Positions 48,370-57,227 are shown, counted from the stretch's first letter. The stretch: 64,000 nucleotides of DNA from Hymenobacter tibetensis (GCF_022827545.1 NZ_CP094669.1:4829001-4893000), one strand, 5' to 3'. A program made the numbers and translations. The notes: a model not told the origin generated them from the sequence alone.

Positions 48370-50337
48370 ATGATTGATTTTAGTGGGCAGTTGAAAAGCT
48401 CGAAGCTGCTTTGCCGCGGCGGCGCCACCGCGCTACTAGCCGTGCTTGGGCTAGCGAGTGCTCCAGCAAAGGCGCAGCAGGCCTCTACTTCTCCCCTCGA
48501 CTCCATTCAATCGTTGCCCAACGTGCGGGTACAGGGTATTCACCTAAGCCGCTTTGCGGTTGGCAGCCGCGTCAGCACGCTCGATTCTAGTGCGTTTGCT
48601 ATAACAGGTAGCACAGTAGCCGACGCCTTAGCAGTTCGCACCCCTCTCTACCTGAAAGAATACGGCCCAGGTCAGTTGGCATCCATTGCCATTCGGGGTA
48701 CGTCGGCGCAGCATACAGCGGTACTTTGGAACGGCTTCAACATCATGCTGCCCACGTTGGGCCAGAACGACTTTGCCCTCCTACCATTAAGTGGCGTTAG
48801 CCAAGTGGCTGTACAGCATGGGCCGGCTGGCGGCACCTACGGCACGGGGGCAGTAGGCGGCACTTTGTTGCTGTCGGCCCCCGCCGTGTGGGGCGCGGGC
48901 CCCCGGGTACGGGTGCAGGCTGATGCCGGTAGCTATGGCCTACGCGCTGGCAGTGTAGAGGGCAGCTTCAGCAACCAACGCATAGCGATGCGCACGGCCG
49001 CCTCCTACCGCACGGCCGACAACGATTTTCCGTACGAAGTGCGCGAAATAACCGGCTTAACTCGCTACCGCCAACAAAACGCCGCGCAACAGCAGTGGAG
49101 TTTCGCGCAGGATGCTACGCTACGGGTAGGACAACAAGGAGAAGTGCAGGCCTCGGTATGGCTCACAGAAGCCAACCGCGAAATTCAACCTTCTATAGGT
49201 TCGGCCAATAGCAACGCCACCCAACACGATCAAAGCCGCCGGTTGCTGGCTGGGTACCGGCATGTTTCGGCGCGGCACGAGTCGGGCGTACGGGTGGCGT
49301 GGTTTGAAGACGTGCTCGACTACCTGAGCGACGGCGTGGAGAGTTTTTCACAAGTGCGCACAACGCAAGCCCAGGCCGACCATACCGTCAACTTCAAGAG
49401 CAAAGCCAGCCTCCGGGGCGGTGTAGAAGCGCAACATTTTGCTGTAGCGCCTGGCCTGTACAGAGGCGCCGTGGATGAAAACCGTTTTGCGGGCTACCTA
49501 TTATTCCGCTACGACCCCCACCCAGTGCTGCACCTCTCTGCCAACCTGCGCCAGGCTATACTGCCTGGCCGCCAGGTGCCTCTTACGCCTACTGTTGGAG
49601 CGGAGTGGGAAGTGTTGCATACAGAACAGCAACAGGTACTAGTGAAGGCCAGTGCTTCGCGCAGCTACCGGGCCCCTACTCTCAATGAGCGGTACTGGCC
49701 CCAGGGCGGAAACCCCGATCTGCGACCCGAGAGCGGCTACGGGTATGAAGCCGGACTGCAACACAGCATCAAGCCAACCAAGCAGCTGAAAGTATCGTCG
49801 GAACTCACGGCGTTTCAGCAACTGGTAGACGATTGGGTGGAATGGCGCACCGATCCGCGGACCAGCTTCATTTCACCCAACAACCTGCGGCAAGTGCGCG
49901 CGCGGGGCCTAGAAGCCAGCAGCCACTTGACATGGCGACAGGGGCAGTACCAGCTTCAGGCCCGGGCTAGTTACGCCCTGACGCAATCAGAGAAGACACG
50001 CGGTGCTTCCGATGATTTGGTACCCGTTGGCAGACAGTTGGCATACGTGCCACTACACACGGCTGCCCTCACCACCGACCACAGCTGGCGCCGCTGGCAG
50101 GTAGCTACAGCACTCCGATTTACGGGCTACCGCTACGTGTATACGGGCACCCAGTATCTGCCAGCTTATGCCCTGCTGAATGCCACCGTCAGCTACACCC
50201 TGCGCCTACAGCAAACCTACGCGTTGACTGTGACCGGACAGGGCTTCAATCTTACCAATACCAGCTACCAAACCTACGAGGCCCGGGCCATGCCGCCGCG
50301 TTGGGGGAGCCTGGGGTTGCGCCTGCAATGGCGCTAG
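48370..50337 (+). CDS. TonB-dependent receptor, BtuB-like
   Basis: An outer-membrane receptor of 655 residues from the ATG at 48370 (MIDFSGQLKSSKLL); the TTG at 48361 is a weaker start. A signal peptide ends near AKAQ (about residue 36). The plug domain follows with TVADALAVRTPLYLKEYG and IAIRGTSAQHTAVLWNGFNI, and the rest is a beta barrel with the NPDLRPESGYGYEAGLQ motif. It lies directly under a cobalamin riboswitch, so vitamin B12 or related corrinoids are the likely substrate. The TonB and ABC parts are not in the window. Confidence 0.92.
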   Translation: MIDFSGQLKSSKLLCRGGATALLAVLGLASAPAKAQQASTSPLDSIQSLPNVRVQGIHLSRFAVGSRVSTLDSSAFAITGSTVADALAVRTPLYLKEYGPGQLASIAIRGTSAQHTAVLWNGFNIMLPTLGQNDFALLPLSGVSQVAVQHGPAGGTYGTGAVGGTLLLSAPAVWGAGPRVRVQADAGSYGLRAGSVEGSFSNQRIAMRTAASYRTADNDFPYEVREITGLTRYRQQNAAQQQWSFAQDATLRVGQQGEVQASVWLTEANREIQPSIGSANSNATQHDQSRRLLAGYRHVSARHESGVRVAWFEDVLDYLSDGVESFSQVRTTQAQADHTVNFKSKASLRGGVEAQHFAVAPGLYRGAVDENRFAGYLLFRYDPHPVLHLSANLRQAILPGRQVPLTPTVGAEWEVLHTEQQQVLVKASASRSYRAPTLNERYWPQGGNPDLRPESGYGYEAGLQHSIKPTKQLKVSSELTAFQQLVDDWVEWRTDPRTSFISPNNLRQVRARGLEASSHLTWRQGQYQLQARASYALTQSEKTRGASDDLVPVGRQLAYVPLHTAALTTDHSWRRWQVATALRFTGYRYVYTGTQYLPAYALLNATVSYTLRLQQTYALTVTGQGFNLTNTSYQTYEARAMPPRWGSLGLRLQWR

Positions 50338-50369
50338 CATTGTTTTCACATCTTTCCTACTTCTTTTTC

Positions 50370-51461
50370 ATGTCGACATCCTTCCGCATTTTTCCTTTGT
50401 TCACGCGTGCAGTTGCTGTGGGCGCCGGGGCACTGGCCCTTCTGAGCTGTAACCCTGATGACGATAGTCAGTCCACTCCGCTCTATAACTTGAGCAAGGA
50501 CGGCAGCAACGTACTCGTGCTGAACGAAGGGCAGTTTGGCACGCCAAACGGCGAAATCAGCCTATTTAGCAAGACCACGAAGAAAATTCTGAACAACAAC
50601 GCTTTCCGCACCATCAACCAGCGCGACATCGGCGACGTGATACAGTCCATGCTGGTTGTGGGCGACCGGGGATACATCGTGGTCAACAACAGCAAGAAGG
50701 TGGAGGTAATTGACGTTCGCACCTTCGGCGAAGTAGCTACTGTGGATGGCTTGGATCAGCCCCGCTACGCCGTAGCCGCCGGCCCCGACAAAGTGTATAT
50801 CAGCGAATGGACATCGGGAACTACTGGCCGGGTAGCCGTGCTAGATACCCGCACCAACAAAGTCAGCAAAACAGTTCCGGTGGGTGGCCGGCCCGAGCAA
50901 ATGCTGCTGGCCGGTGGCAAGGTCTACGTTCCGAACTCCGACCAGAACACCGTTACGGTAATCAATGCCAGCACCGACGCGGTGGAAAGCACCCTGACCG
51001 TGACGGAAGGCCCCAGCGCGTTGGTGCAGGATGCCTCCGGCGCTATTTGGGTGTCGTGCAGCGGAATCACCCGCTATGGTGGGCCTCCAAGCTACGCCGT
51101 TATTTCCTCCACCCCCGGCAGCCTAATCAAGCTGAATGCGGCGGCTTCCGCAGCGGCGCTTACCCTGCCATTCACTCGTAGCGGCCCCGCCAACTTGCAG
51201 CTCAATGCCGCAGGCACCGAACTCTATTACCGGTACAGTGGTGGAGTGTATCGGATGAGCACCACGGCTAGCACGTTGCCCACCACGCCGATAATCCGAC
51301 GCAGCTTTTATGGCTTCAACGTTGACCCGCAAGACAATACCATCTACGGGGCAATAGCACCATACACTACCACCGGCAAGTTTATCCGCTACCAAGCCAG
51401 CGGTACAGCCATTGACTCTTTCAACGTAGGCTTGCTGCCGAACGGGTTTGTGTTCTACTAA
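50370..51461 (+). CDS. YncE/DUF5074-type beta-propeller lipoprotein, BtuG-like
   Basis: A 363-residue lipoprotein starting MSTSFRIFPLFTRA, with the lipobox cysteine near 27 (LLSC) followed by NPDDDS. The body consists of repeated beta-propeller blades, for example VEVIDVRTFGEVATVDGLDQP, VAVLDTRTNKVSKTVPVGGRPEQ and VTVINASTDAVESTL. In Bacteroides the surface propeller BtuG, encoded next to btuB under a B12 riboswitch, captures B12 and passes it to BtuB. Same order and type here, 32 bases after the receptor, support the same role by inference. Confidence 0.82.
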   Translation: MSTSFRIFPLFTRAVAVGAGALALLSCNPDDDSQSTPLYNLSKDGSNVLVLNEGQFGTPNGEISLFSKTTKKILNNNAFRTINQRDIGDVIQSMLVVGDRGYIVVNNSKKVEVIDVRTFGEVATVDGLDQPRYAVAAGPDKVYISEWTSGTTGRVAVLDTRTNKVSKTVPVGGRPEQMLLAGGKVYVPNSDQNTVTVINASTDAVESTLTVTEGPSALVQDASGAIWVSCSGITRYGGPPSYAVISSTPGSLIKLNAAASAAALTLPFTRSGPANLQLNAAGTELYYRYSGGVYRMSTTASTLPTTPIIRRSFYGFNVDPQDNTIYGAIAPYTTTGKFIRYQASGTAIDSFNVGLLPNGFVFY

Positions 51462-51530
51462 ACCGTGTAAAGCAATACCAACAGCATAACGGATGGCTTC
51501 AGTAGGCAAGCTGCCGTTCGCACTTCTTTT

Positions 51531-51572
51531 CAACAACAAAGGCCAGCTCCGTGGAGCTGGCCTTTGTTGTTG
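51531..51572. terminator. Bidirectional terminator after the propeller gene
   Basis: A 19-bp perfect stem (AACAACAAAGGCCAGCTCC with its complement) with a 2-base loop lies between convergent genes. Confidence 0.9.
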
Positions 51573-51592
51573 GTTCTGGTTTGGCAAAAAAG

Positions 51593-51874
51593 CTAATCTG
51601 CCATACCGTCGTTGTTGCGGTCTTTGCGGTCGGCGGCTTCTTCGTACACTTGGCGGGTGCTAGGAGCGGTGCTGGTGTCGGCCTGCGTGCCGGAGGTAGC
51701 AGAGTCGCCAGCGGCGGTGCCAGTCTGCAGGTCGTTGGAGTCGTTGTCTTTGGCACCATCACGCTCCACATTGGTGTCTCCGGTGTCGTTGCCGGTGTTG
51801 CAGGAAGTGGTGAAAGACGTGGCGGTGAGCAGGGCGGCAGCAACCAGCAGGCGGGGCAGCAAAGAATATTTCAT
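51593..51874 (-). CDS. Small lipoprotein with a C-terminal EF-hand-like motif
   Basis: A 93-residue lipoprotein of unknown function. The start is MKYSLLPRLLVAAALL (51874), with the lipobox cysteine near 25 (FTTSC). The mature part is highly polar, rich in Asp, Asn, Thr and Ser with no hydrophobic core, so it is probably disordered. The last residues, DRNNDGMAD, fit a DxNxDG calcium-binding type loop. No partner is evident. The upstream 12 in-frame codons are ignored. Confidence 0.75.
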   Translation of the reverse strand: MKYSLLPRLLVAAALLTATSFTTSCNTGNDTGDTNVERDGAKDNDSNDLQTGTAAGDSATSGTQADTSTAPSTRQVYEEAADRKDRNNDGMAD

Positions 51875-51994
51875 GGCAGAAAGTAAGTGGAATGGCAGTG
51901 TGGCGGGCAAGATAGCCTTCGTCTACTACGGCAAAGCCCGAGCATCGTTACTGCTACGCGTAGCGCAGCCACTCTGACCTGTGGCAGAACCCGG

Positions 51995-52002
51995 TATATT
52001 TG
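51995..52002 (+). promoter_or_regulatory. -7 element of the 52021 gene
   Basis: TATATTTG, full TAnnTTTG match, 18 bases before the ATG at 52021. A CTG lies near the ideal -33 distance. Confidence 0.5.
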
Positions 52003-52020
52003 CCGCTCTGTTGTTGATCT

Positions 52021-52362
52021 ATGAGCCGTCCTGTTTCCCCTTCTTTCAACTATCAGCCACTGCTACGAAGAGCTGGTATTCTGGCTGCTGTGAGCCTAGC
52101 CCTAGCATTGGCGCTGATAACTTTTTTATTCGGAATTGAAGACGAATTTTTCAGCCGATGGATCAGCGCTTTTTTCGTATTTTTCTGGCTGTTGGCGGTA
52201 ACATTTTTAGGGGTAGTGCCCTTTGTAACCTGGGTAGCCACTCACTGGTTTGGAAAGAGTTGGACGGGCGCTACGGCTCCGCTCCCTCGCAAAGCCAAAC
52301 CGGCCTCTCCGGTGGCAACCGTTCGCAAACCTGTGCGTACAGTATCTGGTCGTAATAAATAA
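52021..52362 (+). CDS. Small two-helix membrane protein
   Basis: I do not recognise this 113-residue protein. It has two hydrophobic segments (AGILAAVSLALALALITFLF near 18-37 and AFFVFFWLLAVTFLGVVPFV near 50-69) separated by a short polar turn, and a basic C-terminal tail (PRKAKPASPVATVRKPVRT). It lies 13 bases before the HMA-AraC regulator gene in the same direction, so the two are probably co-transcribed. Confidence 0.65.
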   Translation: MSRPVSPSFNYQPLLRRAGILAAVSLALALALITFLFGIEDEFFSRWISAFFVFFWLLAVTFLGVVPFVTWVATHWFGKSWTGATAPLPRKAKPASPVATVRKPVRTVSGRNK

Positions 52363-52375
52363 TAATCCATAACCC

Positions 52376-52948
52376 GTGAAAACAACACTGCTTCATATCA
52401 AGAACATGGTTTGCCCACGCTGCGTGGAAGCCGTCCGCACCGTACTCGAGCAAGCTGGTTACCACCCGACGGAAGTAACGTTGGGCCATGCGCAGCTCGA
52501 TAAAGACACTCCTGCCGACCCTGCTGCTGTGGCCCCTATCTTGCGTGAAGCTGGTTTTGACGTGCTCATGGGCCGAGCCGAGCAAATGACCGAGCAAATC
52601 AAAGGCGCTCTAGCTGAATACCTAGAGCACCTGCGCACGGCCCGGATGCCTCTTACCACGTCGGCTTTCCTTACCGACCGGTTTGCCGCCACGTACTCGC
52701 ACTTAAGCAAAGTATTTTCGCGCACCGCCAACCTCACCATCGAAAAATACCTGATTCGGTTGAAGATCGAGCAGGTGAAAGAAATGTTGAGCTACGGCGA
52801 AATGACCCTCAGCGAAATTGCTGACCAGATGCGCTACAGCAGCGGCCAACACCTAAGCAACCAGTTCCGCCAAGTAACCGGCCGCTCGGTCAGCGAATTC
52901 CGCCGCGACATCCTGCCCAAGCGCTTGTCGCTCGACCAACTGGCTTAG
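52376..52948 (+). CDS. AraC-family regulator with N-terminal HMA-like domain
   Basis: A 190-residue fusion. Residues 1 to about 70 look like a heavy-metal-associated (HMA) domain: MKTTLLHIKNMVCPRCVEAV, with C13-x2-C16, and the beta-strand ending GFDVL. From about residue 95 the AraC-type double HTH follows (ANLTIEKYLIRLKIEQVKEMLSYGEMTLSEIADQM, then SGQHLSNQFRQVTGRSVSEFR). It starts at GTG 52376. A metal- or thiol-responsive transcription factor is likely; no metal pump is nearby. A strong terminator follows. Confidence 0.85.
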   Translation: MKTTLLHIKNMVCPRCVEAVRTVLEQAGYHPTEVTLGHAQLDKDTPADPAAVAPILREAGFDVLMGRAEQMTEQIKGALAEYLEHLRTARMPLTTSAFLTDRFAATYSHLSKVFSRTANLTIEKYLIRLKIEQVKEMLSYGEMTLSEIADQMRYSSGQHLSNQFRQVTGRSVSEFRRDILPKRLSLDQLA

Positions 52949-52970
52949 TATATACAACGATATAGCAGTA

Positions 52971-53011
52971 AACCGCCCGGCTCCTTTCAAGGAAGCCGGG
53001 CGGTTCTTTTT
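52971..53011 (+). terminator. Terminator after the HMA-AraC gene
   Basis: A 12-bp GC-rich stem (AACCGCCCGGCT and its complement) with an 11-base loop, followed by CTTTTTT. Confidence 0.92.
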
Positions 53012-53083
53012 TATTCGGGGTGTTGTGTACCGTTAGCCACTGGTTGGGAACGTACTGATGCCTAACGACGTTTTGCCGAGCCG

Positions 53084-53091
53084 TATCTTTG
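53084..53091 (+). promoter_or_regulatory. -7 element of the radical SAM gene
   Basis: TATCTTTG, full TAnnTTTG match, 25 bases before the GTG start at 53117. No good -33 TTG at the ideal distance. Confidence 0.5.
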
Positions 53092-53116
53092 CGGCTCGCT
53101 TTGTTGTTGTATTGTC

Positions 53117-55447
53117 GTGTCCACTCTCCGTATCCTGCTTATTACGCCGCCGCTAACGCAGCTCAACACGCCGTATCCGGCAACGGCCTACCTAAAAGGG
53201 TTTCTGAGCGGACGCGGCTACAGCCATGTCAAGCAGGCCGATTTAGGCTTGGAGCTGGTGCTCAAGCTGTTTTCGGAAGATGGACTGCGGCGCGTGTTCG
53301 CAGCCATTGAAGCCGGCGGGTTTGAATTGAGCGACAATGCCCGCCGCATGCTGCGGCTACAACGCAGCTACGTGAGCACCATAGCGCCAGTGGTGCGTTT
53401 CCTGCAAAACAAGGATACCACGCTGGCCTCCCGCATCTGTCACAGCCGCTTTCTACCCGAAGCCAGCCGCTTTGATAACGTAGCTGATCTGGAGGCTGCC
53501 TTCGGTACCATGGGCCTCACCGACCAAGCACGGCACTTGGCTACGCTGTACCTAGAAGACCTTGGCGACTTGATCAAGGAGACGGTAGGACCCCAGTTCG
53601 GCTTTTCGCGCTACGCCGAGAAGCTAGCCATGTCGGCTACCACCTTTGATGCCATGCACGAGGCCCTACGGGCTGATCCCAACTTGCTGGACCTGATGCT
53701 GCTGGAGCTTCTCGATGAGCTACTAGCCCGCGTGCAGCCCGATGTGGTGGGCTTCACTGTTCCATTTCCCGGCAACCTCTACGGCGCACTACGGCTGGCA
53801 GACCGCGTAAAGGCAACCCGCCCTGCCACCAAAACCCTGATGGGTGGTGGCTACCCTAACACAGAGCTACGCCAGATTCAGGAGCCCCGCTTTTTCGACT
53901 ATATTGACTACCTGACCCTCGATGACGGCGAAGGCCCCTGGCTACGTCTACTGGAATACATCAGCAAGCAACTGCCCGCTGTCAGCCAGCAGGTCAGCGA
54001 AAAGACTACACCGGCATACCAGGTAGCCAACAGTCAGCTAGTTGGCTTCTTCACCCAGACAGTAAGCACTATCCCGGATGTAGCATTGGAAAGCGGGCCG
54101 TTGACACCCGACAAGCACTACCTCACCTTGCAGCGCACGTTTTTGCGCGATGGCGCGGGGCAGGTGCAGTACATCAACCACCCACACCCCGATATTCCGC
54201 ACCCGGAAGTGGGCACGCCGGATTATTCTGATTTACCGCTGAGCGAGTATCTGTCGGTGATTGAGGTGCTGAACCCGATGCACCGCCTGTGGAGCGACGG
54301 CCGCTGGAACAAGCTAACGGTGGCGCATGGCTGTTATTGGAAGCGCTGTTCGTTTTGCGACGTAACGCTGGACTACATTTCTCGCTACGAAACGGCGCCG
54401 GCTACCTTGCTCGTGGACCGCATCGAGCAGATCATAGCCCAAACCGGCCAAACTGGCTTTCACTTCGTGGACGAAGCGGCTCCCCCGCTGGCGCTCCGCG
54501 ACTTGGCAATTGAGCTGTTGAAGCGCCGAGTTAGCATCACGTGGTGGGGCAATATTCGCTTCGAGAAAACCTTCACTCCCGACTTGTGCCGGCTGCTAGC
54601 TGCTTCGGGCTGCATAGCGGTATCGGGTGGTTTGGAGGTGGCTTCGGACAGGCTGCTGGCCCTGATGGAAAAGGGTGTGACCATTGCGCAGGTGGCTCGC
54701 GTAACGGATGGATTCACGCAGGCCGGCATTATGGTGCACGCTTATCTGATGTACGGCTTTCCCACCCAAACCGCGCAGGAAACTGTGGACAGCCTGGAGG
54801 TGGTGCGGCAGCTCTTTGCGGCGGGTATTGTGCAGAGCGGCTACTGGCACCGCTTCTCGATGACGGCTCACTCACCAGTAGGCAAGAACCCAACGAAATA
54901 CCAAGTGGTACCGGTTGGCCCTGAGCCCGGCCCCTTCGCTTGGAACGACCTGTGGCACGACGACCCCACCGGCACCGACCACGAGCAGTTTGGGGCTGGC
55001 TTGGCCAAAGCACTTTATAACTACCTGCACGGTGTGGCCCTACAAGAGCCCCTCAGCTTCTGGTTTGATTTTCGGGTGCCCAAAACCACGGTTTCGCGTC
55101 AGCTTATCCAGCAAGCGCTACAGGAGCCTGCCAAGCCTGATGTGGCCAAACAGAACCAACGGTTGTTTTGGCTGGGCAACGCCCCCGAGCTACGGCAAGA
55201 GTCCGGCAAGAAAGGGCCGCGCGCCGTTCTGACCTTCTATGAGCAAGCCGAAGACTTCGAAGTTACTGTGCCGGCGGCTTTGGGTTCCTGGCTTCAGGAA
55301 GTACTTGCTACCCTAACGCAGGAGTACGACACCAAGCTTTCACTTAAGGATATAGCCCGCACCTTTCCGGCCGGGCATTCCTTCCAGCAGTTTCTGGAGT
55401 CGGCGGCGTGGCAGCTGCTACGGGAGAAAGGCTTGTTGGTGCTTTAA
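53117..55447 (+). CDS. B12-binding-domain-type radical SAM protein
   Basis: A 776-residue protein starting at GTG 53117. The N-terminal part (LRILLITPPLTQLNTPYPATAYLKG, later VGFTVPFPGNLYGALRLADRV and LMGGGYPNTELR) looks like the cobalamin-binding domain of class B radical SAM enzymes. The iron-sulfur motif is C406-x4-C411-x2-C414 (HGCYWKRCSFCD), one residue longer than the classic CX3CX2C. VDEAAPP, GGLEVASDRLLALMEKG and MYGFPTQT follow as in the radical SAM barrel. About 200 residues of C-terminal extension are unassigned. The reaction is unknown. Confidence 0.85.
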   Translation: MSTLRILLITPPLTQLNTPYPATAYLKGFLSGRGYSHVKQADLGLELVLKLFSEDGLRRVFAAIEAGGFELSDNARRMLRLQRSYVSTIAPVVRFLQNKDTTLASRICHSRFLPEASRFDNVADLEAAFGTMGLTDQARHLATLYLEDLGDLIKETVGPQFGFSRYAEKLAMSATTFDAMHEALRADPNLLDLMLLELLDELLARVQPDVVGFTVPFPGNLYGALRLADRVKATRPATKTLMGGGYPNTELRQIQEPRFFDYIDYLTLDDGEGPWLRLLEYISKQLPAVSQQVSEKTTPAYQVANSQLVGFFTQTVSTIPDVALESGPLTPDKHYLTLQRTFLRDGAGQVQYINHPHPDIPHPEVGTPDYSDLPLSEYLSVIEVLNPMHRLWSDGRWNKLTVAHGCYWKRCSFCDVTLDYISRYETAPATLLVDRIEQIIAQTGQTGFHFVDEAAPPLALRDLAIELLKRRVSITWWGNIRFEKTFTPDLCRLLAASGCIAVSGGLEVASDRLLALMEKGVTIAQVARVTDGFTQAGIMVHAYLMYGFPTQTAQETVDSLEVVRQLFAAGIVQSGYWHRFSMTAHSPVGKNPTKYQVVPVGPEPGPFAWNDLWHDDPTGTDHEQFGAGLAKALYNYLHGVALQEPLSFWFDFRVPKTTVSRQLIQQALQEPAKPDVAKQNQRLFWLGNAPELRQESGKKGPRAVLTFYEQAEDFEVTVPAALGSWLQEVLATLTQEYDTKLSLKDIARTFPAGHSFQQFLESAAWQLLREKGLLVL

Positions 55448-55453
55448 ACGCCG

Positions 55454-56554
55454 CTAGTTGCTACGCCATTCCTTCACGGCAGTAGTGTAGCCAGCGGCTG
55501 GCCGGGGCCACGTCCATTTGCCTTCCGCACTCAGACCGCCGGGCACCCGAAAATTGGCATCGGCCTTTGGAAACGTACGAATTACAATCCCACTACGGCG
55601 CGAACCGCGTCCGCCACGCAAGCGCTGCGTGCTTTCCTGTACGTTCAGGGAAGTATCAGCAGCGGCGTATAAGCCCAGCATGGGTACGCGCTGGCGACTA
55701 AGCGCCTGAAACGGCTTGGCCTCATCAGCAGAAGACACGGGTACATTTTCCAGCACGACAAAAGCCGCCCGGGGTGAAACCAACGTGGCAGCTGGCACCA
55801 CGGCCGCTGCTGTAGTACCGCGGGCCCATACCCCAATGCGGGTGGTGTCAATAGTTGGAGCCCGGCGTAGGGCGAGCAATATCGTGGTGGCCGTACGTAG
55901 TGCGGTAGAGTCCTCGGGGGAAGTGGCCGGGGCGACAGTCACCACAGTGGTAATGAAGCCTTGCCCTGCTAATTGATTTGCTCGGGCATTGGCAACGTTC
56001 TGGTGGGTTGCATCTGTGAAAAGAGCCACAGCCGAGTGCAACGAGGCAGTGTCGTTGGGTACGAGCACAGTAAGAGCAGGCGCGTTCAAGCCAGCTTGGG
56101 CAGGCAGTTGCTTTTCCTGATATGAGCGAGGCTCAGGCTGGCCGCGGCGCACCCACACAAAATCGGCCCGGGCGCTGTCCTGAGCAAGTATGCCCCGCAG
56201 GAAATCTCCCTCCCGGATAGCGGTGATCTGCATACCACCTGGCTGGGCGGCCTCTTCGAAGCGTAGCTGCGGCTCGGTATAGCTTAAGTTGGTAGCGGCA
56301 AAGCCCAGGTCTTCTATTTCGGGGAAGTGCAGATCCGCCTCTAGTTGGCCGGGCCGGCTTTCGCGCAGGTCCAATACAGTTTGCAACTCGGTACCCTGGT
56401 AGCTAATGGTGCCTTCATAGTGACCAGTAGGCAACGAAACCACGCTTTTCTGCCCAGAATCGAGGGAACAACCCGCCAGCAACACGACAAAGGCGGGCCA
56501 CCACACGAGCCAGCAGCCCCAAAGCGGAATGGAATCCAAGGATTTATTTCTCAC
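55454..56554 (-). CDS. Alpha/beta-hydrolase-like lipoprotein, nucleophile apparently missing
   Basis: A 366-residue lipoprotein from a GTG at 56554 (MRNKSLDSIPLWGCW), with the lipobox cysteine near 29 (LLAGC). After a beta-rich N-terminal part (GHYEGTISYQGTELQTVLDLRE) the second half resembles an alpha/beta hydrolase: TVLVPNDTASLHSAVALFTDA and TTRIGVWARGTTAAAVVPAA, where GxSxG would stand in an active enzyme but ARGTT is found. The end PGGLSAEGKWTWPRPAAGYT is typical of the family. Probably a non-catalytic relative. Convergent with the radical SAM gene. Confidence 0.7.
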   Translation of the reverse strand: MRNKSLDSIPLWGCWLVWWPAFVVLLAGCSLDSGQKSVVSLPTGHYEGTISYQGTELQTVLDLRESRPGQLEADLHFPEIEDLGFAATNLSYTEPQLRFEEAAQPGGMQITAIREGDFLRGILAQDSARADFVWVRRGQPEPRSYQEKQLPAQAGLNAPALTVLVPNDTASLHSAVALFTDATHQNVANARANQLAGQGFITTVVTVAPATSPEDSTALRTATTILLALRRAPTIDTTRIGVWARGTTAAAVVPAATLVSPRAAFVVLENVPVSSADEAKPFQALSRQRVPMLGLYAAADTSLNVQESTQRLRGGRGSRRSGIVIRTFPKADANFRVPGGLSAEGKWTWPRPAAGYTTAVKEWRSN

Positions 56555-56648
56555 GCAAACAGCAGGATGAACCAAGCCCAAAGGTAAAGCCGGAAGTTTA
56601 ACTTCGTTTGAACACCTCACCACCTCGCCTACCACCACCGCCGAAACG

Positions 56649-57185
56649 CTACAATCCTTTGCGCATCAGCAGATCGGTCTGCACGTCGGTACCCAACACA
56701 AATTCGTGCTGCCCGATGACTTTGAACCCGAACCGCTGGTAAAACTCGATGGCGCGCGTGTTCTTTTCCCACACCCCCAATACCACCGAGCGGCAAGCAT
56801 TCTTCCGAGCCTCCTCGATAGCGCGGCGCATCAAGGTGGCACCTAAGCCAGTACCTATCCAGTCTTGGCGCACGTAAAGCCGCTCTATCTCAACCCGTGC
56901 ATCTGGTGTCTTGTTGGCTTCCACTCCCCGCGTGGAATTGAAATGTAGCTTGGCGTAGCCTACCAGTTCTTGTTGCATGCGCGCCAGCAAAAACACCGTA
57001 TCGGTGTCTTCTAGCTCCGCTAGTTGCTTTTCCGCACTGAAGTTGGCCGCTATGTACGCAGCCATGTCTTCGGGGCGGTTATCGGCCGCGAATGTATCTT
57101 GAAACGTCTGGCGACCTAAGTCAGCTAGCTGAGTGGCTACTGCTGCGGTGCGCCGGGCAATTGAAATTAATAAGGGAGATGACAT
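56649..57185 (-). CDS. GNAT family N-acetyltransferase
   Basis: A 178-residue acetyltransferase starting MSSPLLISIARRTAAV (57185). The acetyl-CoA motif is seen as RQDWIGTGLGATLMRRAIEEAR near residues 108-129, with the later LGVWEKNTRAIEFYQRFGFKVIGQHEF typical of GNAT proteins. The substrate is unknown. Its promoter carries an inverted repeat between the -33 and -7 elements, which suggests control by a repressor. Confidence 0.9.
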   Translation of the reverse strand: MSSPLLISIARRTAAVATQLADLGRQTFQDTFAADNRPEDMAAYIAANFSAEKQLAELEDTDTVFLLARMQQELVGYAKLHFNSTRGVEANKTPDARVEIERLYVRQDWIGTGLGATLMRRAIEEARKNACRSVVLGVWEKNTRAIEFYQRFGFKVIGQHEFVLGTDVQTDLLMRKGL

Positions 57186-57193
57186 AGTAAAGG

Positions 57194-57227
57194 CAAAGCT
57201 ACGCACTACTTGGTAGTGCAATGCACG
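57194..57227 (-). promoter_or_regulatory. GNAT promoter with internal inverted repeat
   Basis: Minus strand -7 TAGCTTTG (57194-57201) with a TTG about 17 bases upstream. Between them lies GCACTAC TTG GTAGTGC (57203-57219), a 7-bp inverted repeat around 3 bases, placed where a repressor would block polymerase. Confidence 0.5.
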
